64,000 nt of DNA, from assembly GCA_002778095.1 (NCBI GenBank), contig PCDL01000001.1, forward strand, positions 3,472,001-3,536,000, read 5' to 3'. Position 1 is the first letter of the stretch. Every line of letters starts with the position of its first letter. Source of the DNA: Fragosphaeria purpurea (lineage: Eukaryota; Ascomycota; Sordariomycetes; Ophiostomatales; Ophiostomataceae). This document shows positions 1-9,717 of this stretch, in pieces. The notes under the pieces were generated by a model. That model was given only the letters and a program-made list of their open reading frames with translations, ran no database searches and was not told the origin of the DNA. The position numbers and the translations under genes are program-made.

Positions 1-2
1 TT

Positions 3-71
3 GTGACGTCTGCGCCGCTCAACTACGAGGGCGCCGTGGCGTCACCGCCGAATGCCGTGGCCATTTTTTAA
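3..71 (+). CDS. Possible 3' end of an upstream gene (partial)
   Basis: The first ~65 bases are GC-rich and stay open in frame 3, ending at a TAA at 69-71. Downstream the composition drops sharply to AT-rich. This fits the tail of a coding region whose body lies outside the window. About 22 residues are visible and no family can be named. It could equally be GC-rich spacer. Confidence 0.25.
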   Translation: MTSAPLNYEGAVASPPNAVAIF

Positions 72-579
72 CATCCCGTACATACTGTAAAACAACACTT
101 GAATCTTTTAGCACAACACATTACCAGGAAGCTACAAGCCGATGTCGAAAGGTGGAAGGTCTCCGGAGGACCTGGTGAAGAAGGACACGGAACTGACGGG
201 AGGCGAGGCAACGCTGTGTGGTTTTAGGGGTGTAACATCTCGGGCGTCAGTAAGGCTTGTAGGCAACATACTATGCAGTCACTGCAGACCCCCAAAGTGT
301 TTTTATTAAATTATTTTTTAAAAAGGTAAATAATAATTAACGTTGTACTTACACAAACTTCTGGGCATCTGATTTTTTGCGTATTTGAACCGCTTTTGAG
401 GGCAGAACGACAGCGTTTTGTTTCATCCCTTGAGGCCGCCGTTTGGCATGTTATAAAGGCGTTTCTTCATGTTCAAGCTTCATATCAATCTGCGTAATTC
501 TTCACCGCCGGAGCGCAATTCTACCACCAGAAAAGAGAGGCAAGGCCTCAACAACCATCCACCCTCCTGGCCCCTAACC
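72..579. other. Intergenic spacer / upstream region of the first hydrolase gene
   Basis: AT-rich, with a poly-T/poly-A patch around 300-325 and no convincing ORF. Its right end serves as promoter and 5' UTR for the hydrolase that starts at 580. A TATA-like element is listed separately. Confidence 0.5.
452..457 (+). promoter_or_regulatory. TATA-like element
   Basis: TATAAA lies 123-128 bp upstream of the chosen ATG at 580, in a GC-moderate context. The distance is reasonable for a fungal core promoter with a short 5' UTR. This is pattern recognition only. Confidence 0.3.
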
Positions 580-1551
580 ATGGACTACCCACAGCCCCTC
601 GTGGTTCCGCCTCGCAGGCTGCCTCATAGACAGACCTTTATTCTCCTTCACGGACGCGGTTCTTCCGGAGACAAGTTTGGCCCGGTTCTTCTTGATACCC
701 CCATATCGCCCCGGCCAACCACTTCGTCAACCGACACGGCGACGGCCGCGGCCGCAGCCGCAGACGCAACACTCACGCTCGGCCAGGTTTTTCCACACGC
801 GCGCTTCGTCTTTCCTACGGCGCCACGGCGCCGCGCAACCCTCTACCGTCGCACGTTGACACGCCAGTGGTTTGACAGTTGGACACTCGAGCCGCCTGCG
901 ACCGACCGTGAGGAGCTGCAGGTGCCGGGCCTCAGCGAGACGACGGCCTATCTGCACGACCTTTGGCGCCGCGAGATTGCTACGGTCCCCGGCGGCGCCG
1001 CGAGCGTTGTTGTCGGTGGACTGAGCCAAGGCTGTGCGGCGTCGCTCGTGGCCCTACTGCTATGGCAGGGGGATGCGTTTGCTGCCGTGGTTGGCATGTG
1101 CGGTTGGCTGCCGTTCGCGACGCGGCTGGCAGAGCACGCGTCTCCAGCAATTTTGGAGCTGGACGTACACCAAGAAGCGGGTGGCCATGACGAGCCGTTT
1201 GATCCGTTTGAACGAGAGGACGACAACAACAGTGCTGCTGACATGGACCCGCCGACCCGGGCCATTGCGTGGCTGCGAGAGGAGATCGCACTGGACAACC
1301 ACGCCCACTCTACAGCCGCGCGGTGTAGCAGCCTCGCGGACATTCCCATCTTTCTGGGCCACGGCACCGAAGACCAAAAAGTCAGCATCGTTTTGGGCCG
1401 CGAAGCATCGAGCTGTTTACGCAGTTTGGGTGCAGGGGTCTGCTGGAAAGAGTACGAAGCACTTGCACACTGGTATTCCAGTGATTTGCTCCGAGACATG
1501 GTCCGGTTTATTCAAGCAGAGTCAAAATGGGCACATCAGGAGGTTGGATAG
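580..1551 (+). CDS. Phospholipase/carboxylesterase (acyl-protein thioesterase-like) hydrolase
   Basis: A 323-residue intronless serine hydrolase of the alpha/beta-hydrolase fold, resembling the acyl-protein thioesterase / phospholipase-carboxylesterase family. The oxyanion motif HGRGSSGDKFG is at residues 24-34. The nucleophile elbow is GGLSQG at 146-151, with Ser149 as likely nucleophile. HGTEDQKVS supplies Asp265 and the C-terminal AHWY supplies His297, so the triad is intact. An in-frame ATG at 469 exists, but the 37 extra residues are polar and unlike the family; the ATG at 580 directly precedes the conserved N-terminus. The family hydrolyses thioester or carboxylester bonds; this substrate is unknown. 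At over 300 aa it is longer than typical APT1 (~230 aa), owing to an Ala/Thr-rich insert (47-65) and an acidic insert (197-225). No signal peptide, so probably cytosolic. It faces the MFS gene tail to tail and could belong to the neighbouring cluster. Confidence 0.85.
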   Translation: MDYPQPLVVPPRRLPHRQTFILLHGRGSSGDKFGPVLLDTPISPRPTTSSTDTATAAAAAADATLTLGQVFPHARFVFPTAPRRRATLYRRTLTRQWFDSWTLEPPATDREELQVPGLSETTAYLHDLWRREIATVPGGAASVVVGGLSQGCAASLVALLLWQGDAFAAVVGMCGWLPFATRLAEHASPAILELDVHQEAGGHDEPFDPFEREDDNNSAADMDPPTRAIAWLREEIALDNHAHSTAARCSSLADIPIFLGHGTEDQKVSIVLGREASSCLRSLGAGVCWKEYEALAHWYSSDLLRDMVRFIQAESKWAHQEVG

Positions 1552-1654
1552 CAGTGATTTTGCAGTATTCAATGAGAAGAACTAATATCCATGTGGTAAA
1601 GCTTCGCCTCTGCCTACTTCTGCTTTGTCGCACGCAACGTGCAAAAAGATGTCC

Positions 1655-3645
1655 TTACTCCACCGTCAGGCGCTGCCGGTAAAACTCCTCGTGGTCCCGC
1701 AGGACTTCCTCGGCGACGCTGACCCCTTGTGGACGGCCGAGGCGCTCGCGCATCGACGGGCCCTTCCACATAAGAAACACCACGGGTGCAAACGCCAGCA
1801 CACTCCCCACCAGCGCAAACATCAAAAACGCAAACTGGTAGCCGATGCGCAGGCACAGCTGCACGCCGTAGAAGCCGACGGTGAAGCTGGTTTCCTGGCG
1901 CACAAAGTTGAACAGCTGCGAGACCTCGGAGCCCTCGATGCGGTAGCAGTCGATGGAGTACGTGTAGCAGACGGTCGCGACGATCTGGATGCCAAAGATG
2001 CCGATAAACATGCCGGCCAGGGCGCCGGACCAGTGCGCCGGATACTGCATGCTAAAGCCAAAGACGAGCAGGCCCACGGGCACGAGGACGGCGCCGGCCC
2101 AGAGGCCCTTGAACCGCACCTCGGGCGGCGGGTTGTCGGTGCCCAGCCGCTTGGCTTCCCGCGCGAGGATTTTGTCGATGATGCGGCCGGCGGCAAACTG
2201 CAGAAATTCTCAGACTACGCACTTTTTGACGGCTAAAAAGGTAGACAAGAAAAGAACAAACGATTTTTCTTGATAAAGGAAAAAAAAAATCCGTACCTCG
2301 CCGAGAATCGATCCAATGGTCATGGTGCCGCCGTACGCGAGACCACACTGCAGCGTGTTCCAGCCGAACCGCCGACTGAAGATGGTCGCGTAGGTGACGG
2401 CCGGGAAAATGGCTGTGAAGCAGTACTGCGTGGCGTAGTACAGCGCCGGAAAAATCACAGACGGATACCGGGCCATGCGGAACGGCGGCAAGAAGAAGTG
2501 CTTCGCCTTGAGCCGCACGCCCGGGTACGTCCGCCACGGTGCCAGCAGCTTGCGGTACGTGTCGGCCGTCAGCCGCGGCCACGCCTCGCTGCTGGCGTCG
2601 TCGTACGTCCGCGGCGTGTAGTAGACGGTCTCGGGCAGGCAAAAGACGATGACGACGAGCGTGACGAAATTCATCATAGCCGTGATCCAAAAAATCCAGC
2701 GCCAACCGAGAAACTGGCCCACGGGGCCGCCAAACAAGCCGGCAAAGTGGGAGCCTGGACACGGGCAAAAAAAAGAGCAATCAGTTGAATTTATTCATTC
2801 ACTTTTAAATATTTTTCCTTGGAGATCTTGTCACGCACCAGACGTAAGAAAAACGGTGAAGCATCCAAGGGCACGGCCGCGCTGATGGTAGAAGAACAGG
2901 TCCGTTATGGTGGCCGGCCCGAGCGCCATGGACACGGGGAAGATGCCGTTGATGGCCCGGATGGCGATGAGGGACCCAAAGTTGTGAACAAAGCCGCACG
3001 CCAGAGCGGTGGCAAAGCCGATGATCGTGGTCGCAAGATAGACAAACCGGCGCCCGTAGACGTTGGCCAACGGGATCCAGATGAACGGGCCGAATCCATT
3101 CAAAGCGATAGCAATGGTACTGAAGAGAAGAATAAAATACTGTGAGATAAACACCTTTTGACAAGAGAAGGTTGTACACAAGATTCCTCACGTTTGATAG
3201 GAAGCGTGCGTCTCGGGGATGTGCAAGTCGGCCGAGAGCGGCGCATACGCTGGGTTGATGACGGACGTGTTCCACGTTCCTAGCTATGTGCAGGTCGGTC
3301 GACCTGTCAGTAGGTAGCAAAGAAAAAAAATAGAACACATAGACAGCAGAAGAACTTACTGCTGCAAGCCAGCAAACTTGGAGGAGAATGCCGATCTGGG
3401 ACCACGGTCAGCATGAGGCGGCGTATGAATCATGGGGACCACAGCCAGAAACAGTGTGCTTTGCGTATTACCTTCAACGACAAGGGCCAATTCAAAGGAT
3501 CCTCAGGACGCTCTGACGGGCGCGGCACGAGGTGGTAGCGCTCGTGGGTCGGGATCTCTATCTTTTCCTTGGCTGCCATGTCCTCGACATGCTCGGTGGC
3601 CGAAAGGGCGCGCTTTGGCGTAGCTGTTGCGGACGACAATGCCAT
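1655..3645 (-). CDS. Major facilitator superfamily transporter (DHA1-like), 6 exons
   Basis: Predicted 527-residue membrane transporter. Exons on the minus strand: 3645-3472, 3395-3360, 3283-3192, 3119-2839, 2754-2297 and 2197-1655. Every intron (72-99 bp) has GT-AG ends and the phases close exactly. The N-terminal tail has the hallmark ERYHLVPRPSERPEDPLNWP, followed by WNTSVINPAYAPLSADLHIP and the loop PLANVYGRRFVYL (the GRR signature between TM2 and TM3). Later come PVGQFLGWRWIFW, a long central cytosolic loop, and VRFKGLWAGAVLVPVGL in the C-terminal half. These features match fungal proton-antiport drug or metabolite exporters. The start at 3645 is chosen because it leaves a normal N-terminal tail; an in-frame ATG at 3720 is possible. 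Exon 2 is only 36 nt. It lies beside enzymes typical of a small metabolic cluster, so export or uptake of that pathway's substrate or product is a reasonable inference. The substrate is unknown. Confidence 0.88.
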
Positions 3646-4147
3646 GGTTGTGTACGACGGATGGTGTCCTTGACGCAAACAAGAAGAGGTGCGAACGAAC
3701 TTGCGTCTCATATACTCCATGTTGCCGGAGTTGACAGAGGTTATTTATGGTCTCGCAATCCTTGCGGTCTTGGTCACTGCCAGGGGGGGGTCTCTCCTCA
3801 TTCCCCGGACTTACATGTCCAGGTCTCCACAGTCCCTGACACTAAAGAACCGAGTGTCGTTTTGAATAATAATACACCCCGATCATGTCTCCTTATGTTC
3901 TAGCTCTTTGCTTCTCCGCGTAAATCCTGTGCAGGCGTCGTCTGCCGGGGATTTTAAGTGCTCATGATCCATCCTTGGCATGCCATGGCGGACACAGCCG
4001 GTTACACGATACTGCCGGAGAAAGGATGGCAAAAAAAGCACAGACGGCTTATATTCGCTAGAGAAGCACTAGAATCAATAATTTCCACAACCAGGTTTAC
4101 AGCCAAAATTTTGTATGCCTCCCTGTATCATTACAGTTTGCTCGCCG
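3646..4147. other. Spacer upstream of the MFS gene, downstream of the SDR gene
   Basis: About 500 bp with no coding support. It should hold the MFS promoter (read leftward) and the SDR 3' end. A CGG-N6-CCG arrangement occurs at 3989-4000, a spacing used by some Zn2Cys6 regulators. One occurrence is weak evidence. Confidence 0.4.
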
Positions 4148-5112
4148 CTACACAAATCCGGCGGCCGTGGCCCCGGCGTCGACAGTCAGGACGGTCCCCG
4201 TAATCCAGCGCGCTTCGTCGCCGGCTAGAAAGCGCACAGCGCTCGCGCAGTCCCAGGCATTGCCTTCCGTCCGGAGAAGGCTGCGGTTTCGGCGCCGCTC
4301 GCGCATCTCCGCGCTCATGCCGCTGTGGTACATCATGGGTGTGTACAGCATGCCTGTCCATCCCGGGGAACCGGGGTTTGTTAGAGAGAGGGGAGCAAGA
4401 AGAAGGGAAGAGGTTGGGGGGAAAGTCGCAAAACACTCTTACCCGGGCATACGCAGTTCACGCGGATGCCGTCTCGGCCGTGATGCGCGGCCATCGCCCG
4501 CGTCATGTTGACCACGGCGCCCTTTGCCGTGGGATACAGCAGATGGGGCGTGCCGCCCTGCAGGCCAGCGACCGAGCCCAGGTTAACAATGCTGCCGCGG
4601 ATGGACCCGCTGGGGTGGCCGGCTGCGACGGCGGCGCTGTCGTTTTTCAGCATCGCCGGGATGGCACACCGCGCCATCAGCATCATGCTGGTGACGTTCA
4701 CCTCGAGGCCCTGCGCCCACTGCGCCGTGTCGAGCTCGGTCGCCGAGCCCGTCGCGCCCATGATGCCGACGTTGTTGCACAAAATGTCGACGCGGCCAAA
4801 CGTGGACAGCGCCGTGTCGACGACGCGCTGGCAATCTGGCTCGGACGTCACGTCGGCCTCCACGGCGATGGCCTTACCCGGCACGCCGCCGCCGCCGCCG
4901 CCGCCGTCTTCGATCATCGCCACCGTCCGCTGAGCCAGCGCCAGGACGCGGTCCACGCACACCACCGACGCACCATCTTCGGCCAACAAGATCGCGATAG
5001 CCCGGCCGTTGCCGATGCCGTCGCCCTGCGCGCCGGCTCCCGTGACCAGAGCCACCTTGCCGGAAAGCGTTCGGCTGGGCCGCGACGGGCACTCTGGTGA
5101 TGCGTGTTCCAT
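4148..5112 (-). CDS. Short-chain dehydrogenase/reductase (SDR), 2 exons
   Basis: A 291-residue classical SDR. Exon 1 is 5112-4443 and exon 2 is 4353-4148; the 89-bp intron (GTAAGA...CAG) joins VNCVCPG to MLYTPMMYHSG. The Rossmann nucleotide-binding motif TGAGAQGDGIG is at residues 24-34, NNVG at 113-116, and the catalytic Ser180, Tyr193 and Lys197 are visible (GSVAGL and YPTAK). An acidic residue ends beta-2 (VCVD), which favours NAD(H). A run of seven glycines (70-76) lies in a surface loop. The family oxidises alcohols or reduces ketones; the substrate is unknown. The gene is divergent from the HSL-type hydrolase at 5470, sharing a 357-bp promoter region, which suggests coordinated expression. 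Confidence 0.9.
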
Positions 5113-5469
5113 TTTTTCTTCCCCTGGTGTACGATAGCGATGTCGTTGCTTTGAGACACAACGTTGGTGGCTCGTGTACGTTTCTCGACTTATCTGCTGC
5201 CGTGTCGTTGCTCCCTACTGGTTTTGTCTCCCTGGCGGAAGGAGAGTATCCAGCATCGGACTTTGTTCTCCGAATAGAGCGAATGGCCGGAGATGCAACG
5301 GATCTTGCAACCGAGAAGCAAAGCTACAACACGTGAATTTGGAACGGCGAGATTTGGTATTTCATACAATTCAGCGGCCCCCCAGAAACGTAAACTGCAC
5401 TGAACGCCTTCTCATTGCGCGTCCGTCTCTTCTTCCTCCCTCTGGCTCTCCCTCCGTTCCGTTCTCCTG
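5113..5469. promoter_or_regulatory. Shared divergent promoter (SDR / alpha-beta hydrolase)
   Basis: A 357-bp spacer between two divergently transcribed enzyme genes must carry both promoters. It contains a short inverted pair, TCTCCG ... CGGAGA, around 5265-5295 that presents outward-facing CCG/CGG triplets. No coding support inside. Confidence 0.45.
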
Positions 5470-6656
5470 ATGGATTTCTCGGAATACGGAGTCCCGAGTC
5501 CCGAATGGGAGGCATTTGTGCAAACCAACCCGACCGCTGGTCAACCAGGACGGGTGCCGCGGGACGTGACGCCAGAGCAGATCCAGAGGCAGACCAACGC
5601 AGCCCGCGAACAGGCCGCAGCGGCCCTCTGTACAGCCCACGGTCTGGATGAAGCGGTACAGTTCACGGATTACGCCTGTTCATCGCGGGAAGGGTCGTCG
5701 GCGGCCATCACAGTGCGCGCATACCGTCCCACGGCTGCCGCCGGTGTCCCGCGCTTGCCGGCGTTTGTGTATTTCCACGGCGGGGGCTATCTGTTCGGCA
5801 GTCTTGGATCGGAGCGTTTTCTCTGCGGCTCGCTCGCGGCCAAGCTGGGCCTCCTCGTGCTGCACGTCTGTTACCGGCACACGCCTGTCTTTGTCCATCC
5901 GACGGCGCACCGCGACGGCCGCGACGGCCTGCAGTGGATTGCGGACCACGGCCACGTGCTTGGACTGGACACGGAAAACGTCGTGGTCGGCGGACTGTCG
6001 GCGGGTGCCGCCGTGGCCGCCAATGCCGCCCTCGCGATGCGCCGTCCTTCCGGCTGCAGAAGCGAAGAACGGCCCGCGGCCGGTCGCCTCCGCATCCGGG
6101 CTGTTGTACTCGGAATCCCGTGGATCCTGCACCCGGACGCCTTCCCGGTCCACCTCTTTGCACGCCCCGCCGTGGCATCGCCGGTGCAATGCGCTGACGC
6201 ACCCGTGATCGCGCAAGAGTACATCGACTTCTTTACGGACCTGCTGCAGGTGAACGACGCCGAGGATCCGCTACTGAACCTGCCGCTGCGGAGCAACGAG
6301 GAGCTGCAGTGCTTACCAAAAACGGCCATCGTGATAGCGGGTCGGGATCCTCTGCGCGATGGGGGCCTCCTTCTAGCCGACCGACTGGCGCGTCTGAGGT
6401 TTGTTTTCTCCCGTCTTCAACGCGGTTCCCACGTAGATGGAAGAAGGGGGAAAAAACTGATGTGATGATATTGTCTAGCATACCTACGAAAGTACACGTT
6501 TTCAAGGGACTTCCTCACGGGTTCCGCCGGTTCACGGAGCTGCCGTCCACCTCCCGCTTTGACGGGCTACTGGAAGAATGCATCCGCTGGGGGTTTGAGA
6601 ATGGCGTCGAGACACGCCAAAGTACGGACTGGAAGATAGAAGGTGCAGATGTTTGA
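5470..6656 (+). CDS. Alpha/beta hydrolase, hormone-sensitive-lipase (HSL) type, 2 exons
   Basis: A 368-residue esterase/lipase-like enzyme. Exon 1 is 5470-6398 and exon 2 is 6479-6656, separated by an 80-bp intron (GTTTGT...TAG) whose phase closes on a Ser codon. The HSL oxyanion motif HGGG is at residues 103-106, within YFHGGGYLFGS. The nucleophile elbow GLSAG (175-179) gives Ser177, GRDPLRDGG gives Asp293, and LPHGF gives His323. No signal peptide is evident. The family hydrolyses short acyl esters or lactones; the real substrate is unknown. It is divergent from the SDR and followed tail to tail by the carboxymuconolactone-decarboxylase-like gene, so it may act on an ester or lactone intermediate in the same pathway. 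Confidence 0.9.
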
Positions 6657-6739
6657 TGGAACAGCACATAAAGGTATGTAGTATATTAACATGATGAAAT
6701 AGTATCGCTACAGCCTGACAGTGCTCTGGGATTCTGTTA

Positions 6740-7689
6740 TCAGTCGTCGATGGAGGGAATGGGCCTCGGCGTACTGCGAAATGCGACGCCTAGGTCTTTT
6801 GCTATGCCTAGACAGAGGTCCTGCAACTGCTCCAACTCCTCTTTTGTCGCGCCGTTGTACAGCATGCCCTTCAGGTGGTTGCGCAACTGGTTCTGGCAGT
6901 CAAGTCCGATGAGGGTGCTCACGATGACGGAGCCGGTCTCCAGGTCACTGAGGATGGCGTCAAACGAGAAGATCCTTCCGTATAAGAGATCTAGTAATGG
7001 TCAGCGGTTACGCTTCCGGATGAGTCGTATGACACCGGCATCGAAATTCATCAAATGCACAGACAAACAGTCCCTGCTAACCTCGCACGACGAACGCGTA
7101 GTCCGGGCTGGCGTTGCCGGTGGCGTCGGGATCGAACTCGGGGTTGCGCGCGTAGATGCGCCGCCAGAAGGCATGGCCCCTGGCGGACGCCTGTTCTTGG
7201 GTTTCTTGTGATCTACGTTTGTGTGTTAGGCACTGGCAAGACACGAAATAAACACTCGAATGTCTGTTGTCGTACCTTCGCGCCACCGGGTCCCGCAGGT
7301 TGTCCGGGATGCACTTGCACAGCGTCCGCATCGCCGTGCCGGTCTGTTTTTTTTGGTGAACATATTCGTCAGAACAACCACGTTTGCGTATGGTTTGATC
7401 GTCCCCTTTTTCTTGCCTCACAACCCACCTTGGCTGCACCCATAATGCCGCAGGCCTTGATCAGCGCCTCGCGCAGCTTCTGGGCGACCTTGAACTGCTC
7501 GTCGTGGCCGAGCCCCGGGAACAGGTGCCGGTCGATGTGCGCCCACACGTTCGGCAGCAGCTCCGGGTAGTTGATGGCGGCCAAGTTGACGACGACGCAC
7601 ATGTACCAGTTGACCTTGCCGTCGACGGACGGGATCCGCTCGACGGCGTCGAAGAAATTCGTCCGTAATCTCGGCGCGTTTGTGTCCAT
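6740..7689 (-). CDS. Carboxymuconolactone decarboxylase-like (CMD/AhpD fold) protein, 4 exons
   Basis: Predicted 236 residues from exons 7689-7429, 7343-7276, 7212-7082 and 6990-6740; introns of 85, 63 and 91 bp all have GT-AG ends and matching phases. The C-terminal half carries the CMD helix signature LDCQNQLRNHLKGMLYNG, followed by ATKEELEQLQDLCLGIA. The N-terminal half (FFDAVERIPSVDGKVNWYM) matches fungal two-domain members. The peroxidase-type CxxC of AhpD is absent, so an alkylhydroperoxidase role is unlikely. Family members act in aromatic ring-cleavage pathways or as tailoring proteins; the exact reaction here cannot be assigned. The acceptor CGTAG at 7213 was preferred over the nearby ACAAG because only it keeps frame. 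Divergent from the ABM-like gene at 8209. Confidence 0.82.
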
Positions 7690-8208
7690 CGTTTGAGTAT
7701 GCCGCGATAGAAGTAATCAACCGATTGCCGCATGCGTTCTAACTTGTTTATGAGAAACAGGAACTTGAAAGTACGGCGAGACACCGACGTCGCTAGGCCT
7801 TGGAACTGTTGGTTCTGCCGGACATTGATCTCCGCCCACCGGCGATGATCCCCAGACGACCGGCATTAGCGATGTCCGAAATGCTCCACGCCCCCTTTTC
7901 GGCTGGAGGCCGGGGCATCGTGGGGAAACAAATCTTTAGGCTGTTCAATAAACGAGGAAAATATCGTCCTGTTGTACTAGTAACGACTCTTCTCTTCGTC
8001 ACAATCCTATGTTGCCCGTCCAGTTGTCCCCCAAACTGTACGAGCTTGGAGCTACGTACCGTGACAAAATAACACACGATGTACATCATCTTGCCAATGA
8101 GCAACTGCGCTTCGGCGCAAGCCTGCGACCGGGTGAGTAGGAGGTGCTTTGTCCAGACGCGAGCCAGTGGTGAGAACAGACGGGTGGCTGACGGCAAATC
8201 GCCAGTTT
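7690..8208. promoter_or_regulatory. Shared divergent promoter (CMD-like / ABM-like)
   Basis: A 519-bp spacer between divergent genes. It contains CGG-N10-CCG at 7819-7834, a geometry used by some Zn2Cys6 transcription factors, although the cognate factor is not in the window. A leftward 134-codon ORF at 7793-8197 overlaps this spacer, but has no recognisable motif and I do not call it. Confidence 0.4.
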
Positions 8209-9025
8209 ATGGACCTTCTCTCTGCCATTGCAAAAGTCACGAGAGAATCAGAACCCAAAGCCATCTCCTACGCGTGGTTCCGCAGCGCCAAAGACAATGA
8301 CGCAGTGCCTCATGATTGGGTCCGGGGCCTGGAAGTGTGAGAACTGTTCCTCGGTACTAGTACGGGCCTTACGCAAACGGCGCTGGATGGCCACTGACGG
8401 GCGAAACCATGTAGATACGAAGACCTGCCTGCCTTGACGGAGACCCACCGCGCAAGCGCCGCGTACAAGGCCATGCGCGCGGCAGCCAGCGCCGAAGCCT
8501 TGCTAAGCCGCCCCAGCGACCTACGCTTTCTCCAGCCCACAGGTACGGGCTTTATGTGCAGAAAGGCTCCGCCGCACACCAGCGAAGCGCCGGAAGGCGA
8601 CTACGTCGTGGTCGACGAGCTCAAGCCCGTATCGGCCGCGGTGGGCCACGTCCAAGCGCCGAGGGACCAGCTGCTCGCAGCGCTGAAACGCGTGGCAGAC
8701 GACGTCGAGACATCGCCGCTGCAGGCAAGCGTCTTGTCGTTCTGGGTGCTGGAGTACCGGCCGGAATACGGCGACGAGACGCTGGTCGTGTTTGCGCGGT
8801 TCGCGTCGAAGGCGGCCTACGAACGTGCCTTTAAGGACTCCAACGTTGTCCAAACCGCAGAGTCAGTTGCGCGCCCTACGACTTGCTCCATTTTTTTTGA
8901 AAGTCGGCAAAACCTCTGCTAATTGTAACTGCGATTGTAGAACTACGTTGAATGAGGCCAGCTCATGGCGCCGCACAACGACCTGGGTCGGGGCAGGTGT
9001 CGGGTTTGTGGGACGGGAGTCCTAA
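8209..9025 (+). CDS. Dimeric alpha/beta-barrel (ABM-like) protein, 3 exons
   Basis: Predicted 219 residues. Exons are 8209-8336, 8415-8861 and 8941-9025; introns of 78 and 79 bp have donors GTGAGA and GTCAGT, and acceptors TAG. The first splice joins WVRGLEV to YEDLPALTETHRAS, a pattern typical of antibiotic-biosynthesis-monooxygenase-like folds. Two such ferredoxin-like halves appear, about residues 1-75 and 100-200 (SFWVLEYRPEYGDETLVVFARF). The final exon gives WVGAGVGFVGRES and then the stop. Small ABM-like proteins often act as cofactor-free monooxygenases, cyclases or decarboxylases in polyketide or aromatic pathways, but catalysis is not proven by fold. It completes the 3.6-9.0 kb enzyme set. 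The start at 8209 is the first ATG in frame with the fold. Confidence 0.75.
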
Positions 9026-9717
9026 CCATTGTATCGACGCTTGCGGTTGCTGAGGTCTACGTCCAATCTTTGCCGTCTTGTGCCTTTGTTGCAAGCCGAC
9101 GATGTGGCACAGCATTTCAAAAAAAAAAAAACCCCCTCTAGATCCCACGAGATGACGAAACCACGATGCTTCTGCGTGGGCGCACAAAAGGGGGCATGAT
9201 CTTGCTTTAGAAGTGAATCAAAAACCCATGTATGCTTGTTAAAAGGAGTAAAATCATAGATGGCAAACTGGTCCAATAATCCGAGGGCGTGTTTCTCAAA
9301 TATTCTCGTGATATTTTGAACTCTCATGATAACTGACGGCCGTCGATCTGGCTGATTGACCGCTGGGATATCTGTGACGTTAGATTGTTGGAGCCAGAGA
9401 CCGTTCAGAATACTAATAGCCAAAATCACCGTATCTTCCTCATCACGCCCCTGAAAGGGCGGTATGCTTTTGGTGATGCCTCTGGACCAACGTCTGTTTG
9501 TACGGGGCTCTCGGCGATAGGTGTAGAATTTGGGGTCGTTGCCGAGGGCCGATGTTTGGTGATTACTAATATTACATAATTGTTCATTTTGTGCCTTTTT
9601 TGCGCTTTCGCCACACTGGACCGACGAACGGAGCTTACATCGCGGGTCCTAACAGAACTTCACCTCAAACTTTTCCTTCTCGTCCACCATGCCGAACACG
9701 CCGAACGTGCCCTAATT
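9026..9717. other. Spacer with a doubtful leftward ORF
   Basis: An AT-richer 690-bp gap between the ABM-like gene and OCT1. A leftward 135-codon frame (9429-9022) is open and has varied composition, including YDFTPFNKHTWVFDSLL, but I recognise no family. Its codon choice is less GC-biased than its neighbours and it runs through an A11 C5 tract at about 9119-9137. It may be chance or a gene remnant. The right end is the OCT1 promoter. Confidence 0.35.

Noticed and set aside
469..579. Upstream in-frame ATG giving a 360-residue first hydrolase
   Set aside because: The extra 37 residues are polar, unlike the family, and the ATG at 580 starts just before the conserved fold.
4339..5100. 253-codon rightward ORF opposite the SDR
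   Set aside because: No motif; it is an antisense shadow of the SDR, whose catalytic residues are clear on the other strand.
9580..9717. N-terminal extension of OCT1
   Set aside because: It would place hydrophobic residues before the basic presequence at 9718, which reads as the real mitochondrial targeting signal.
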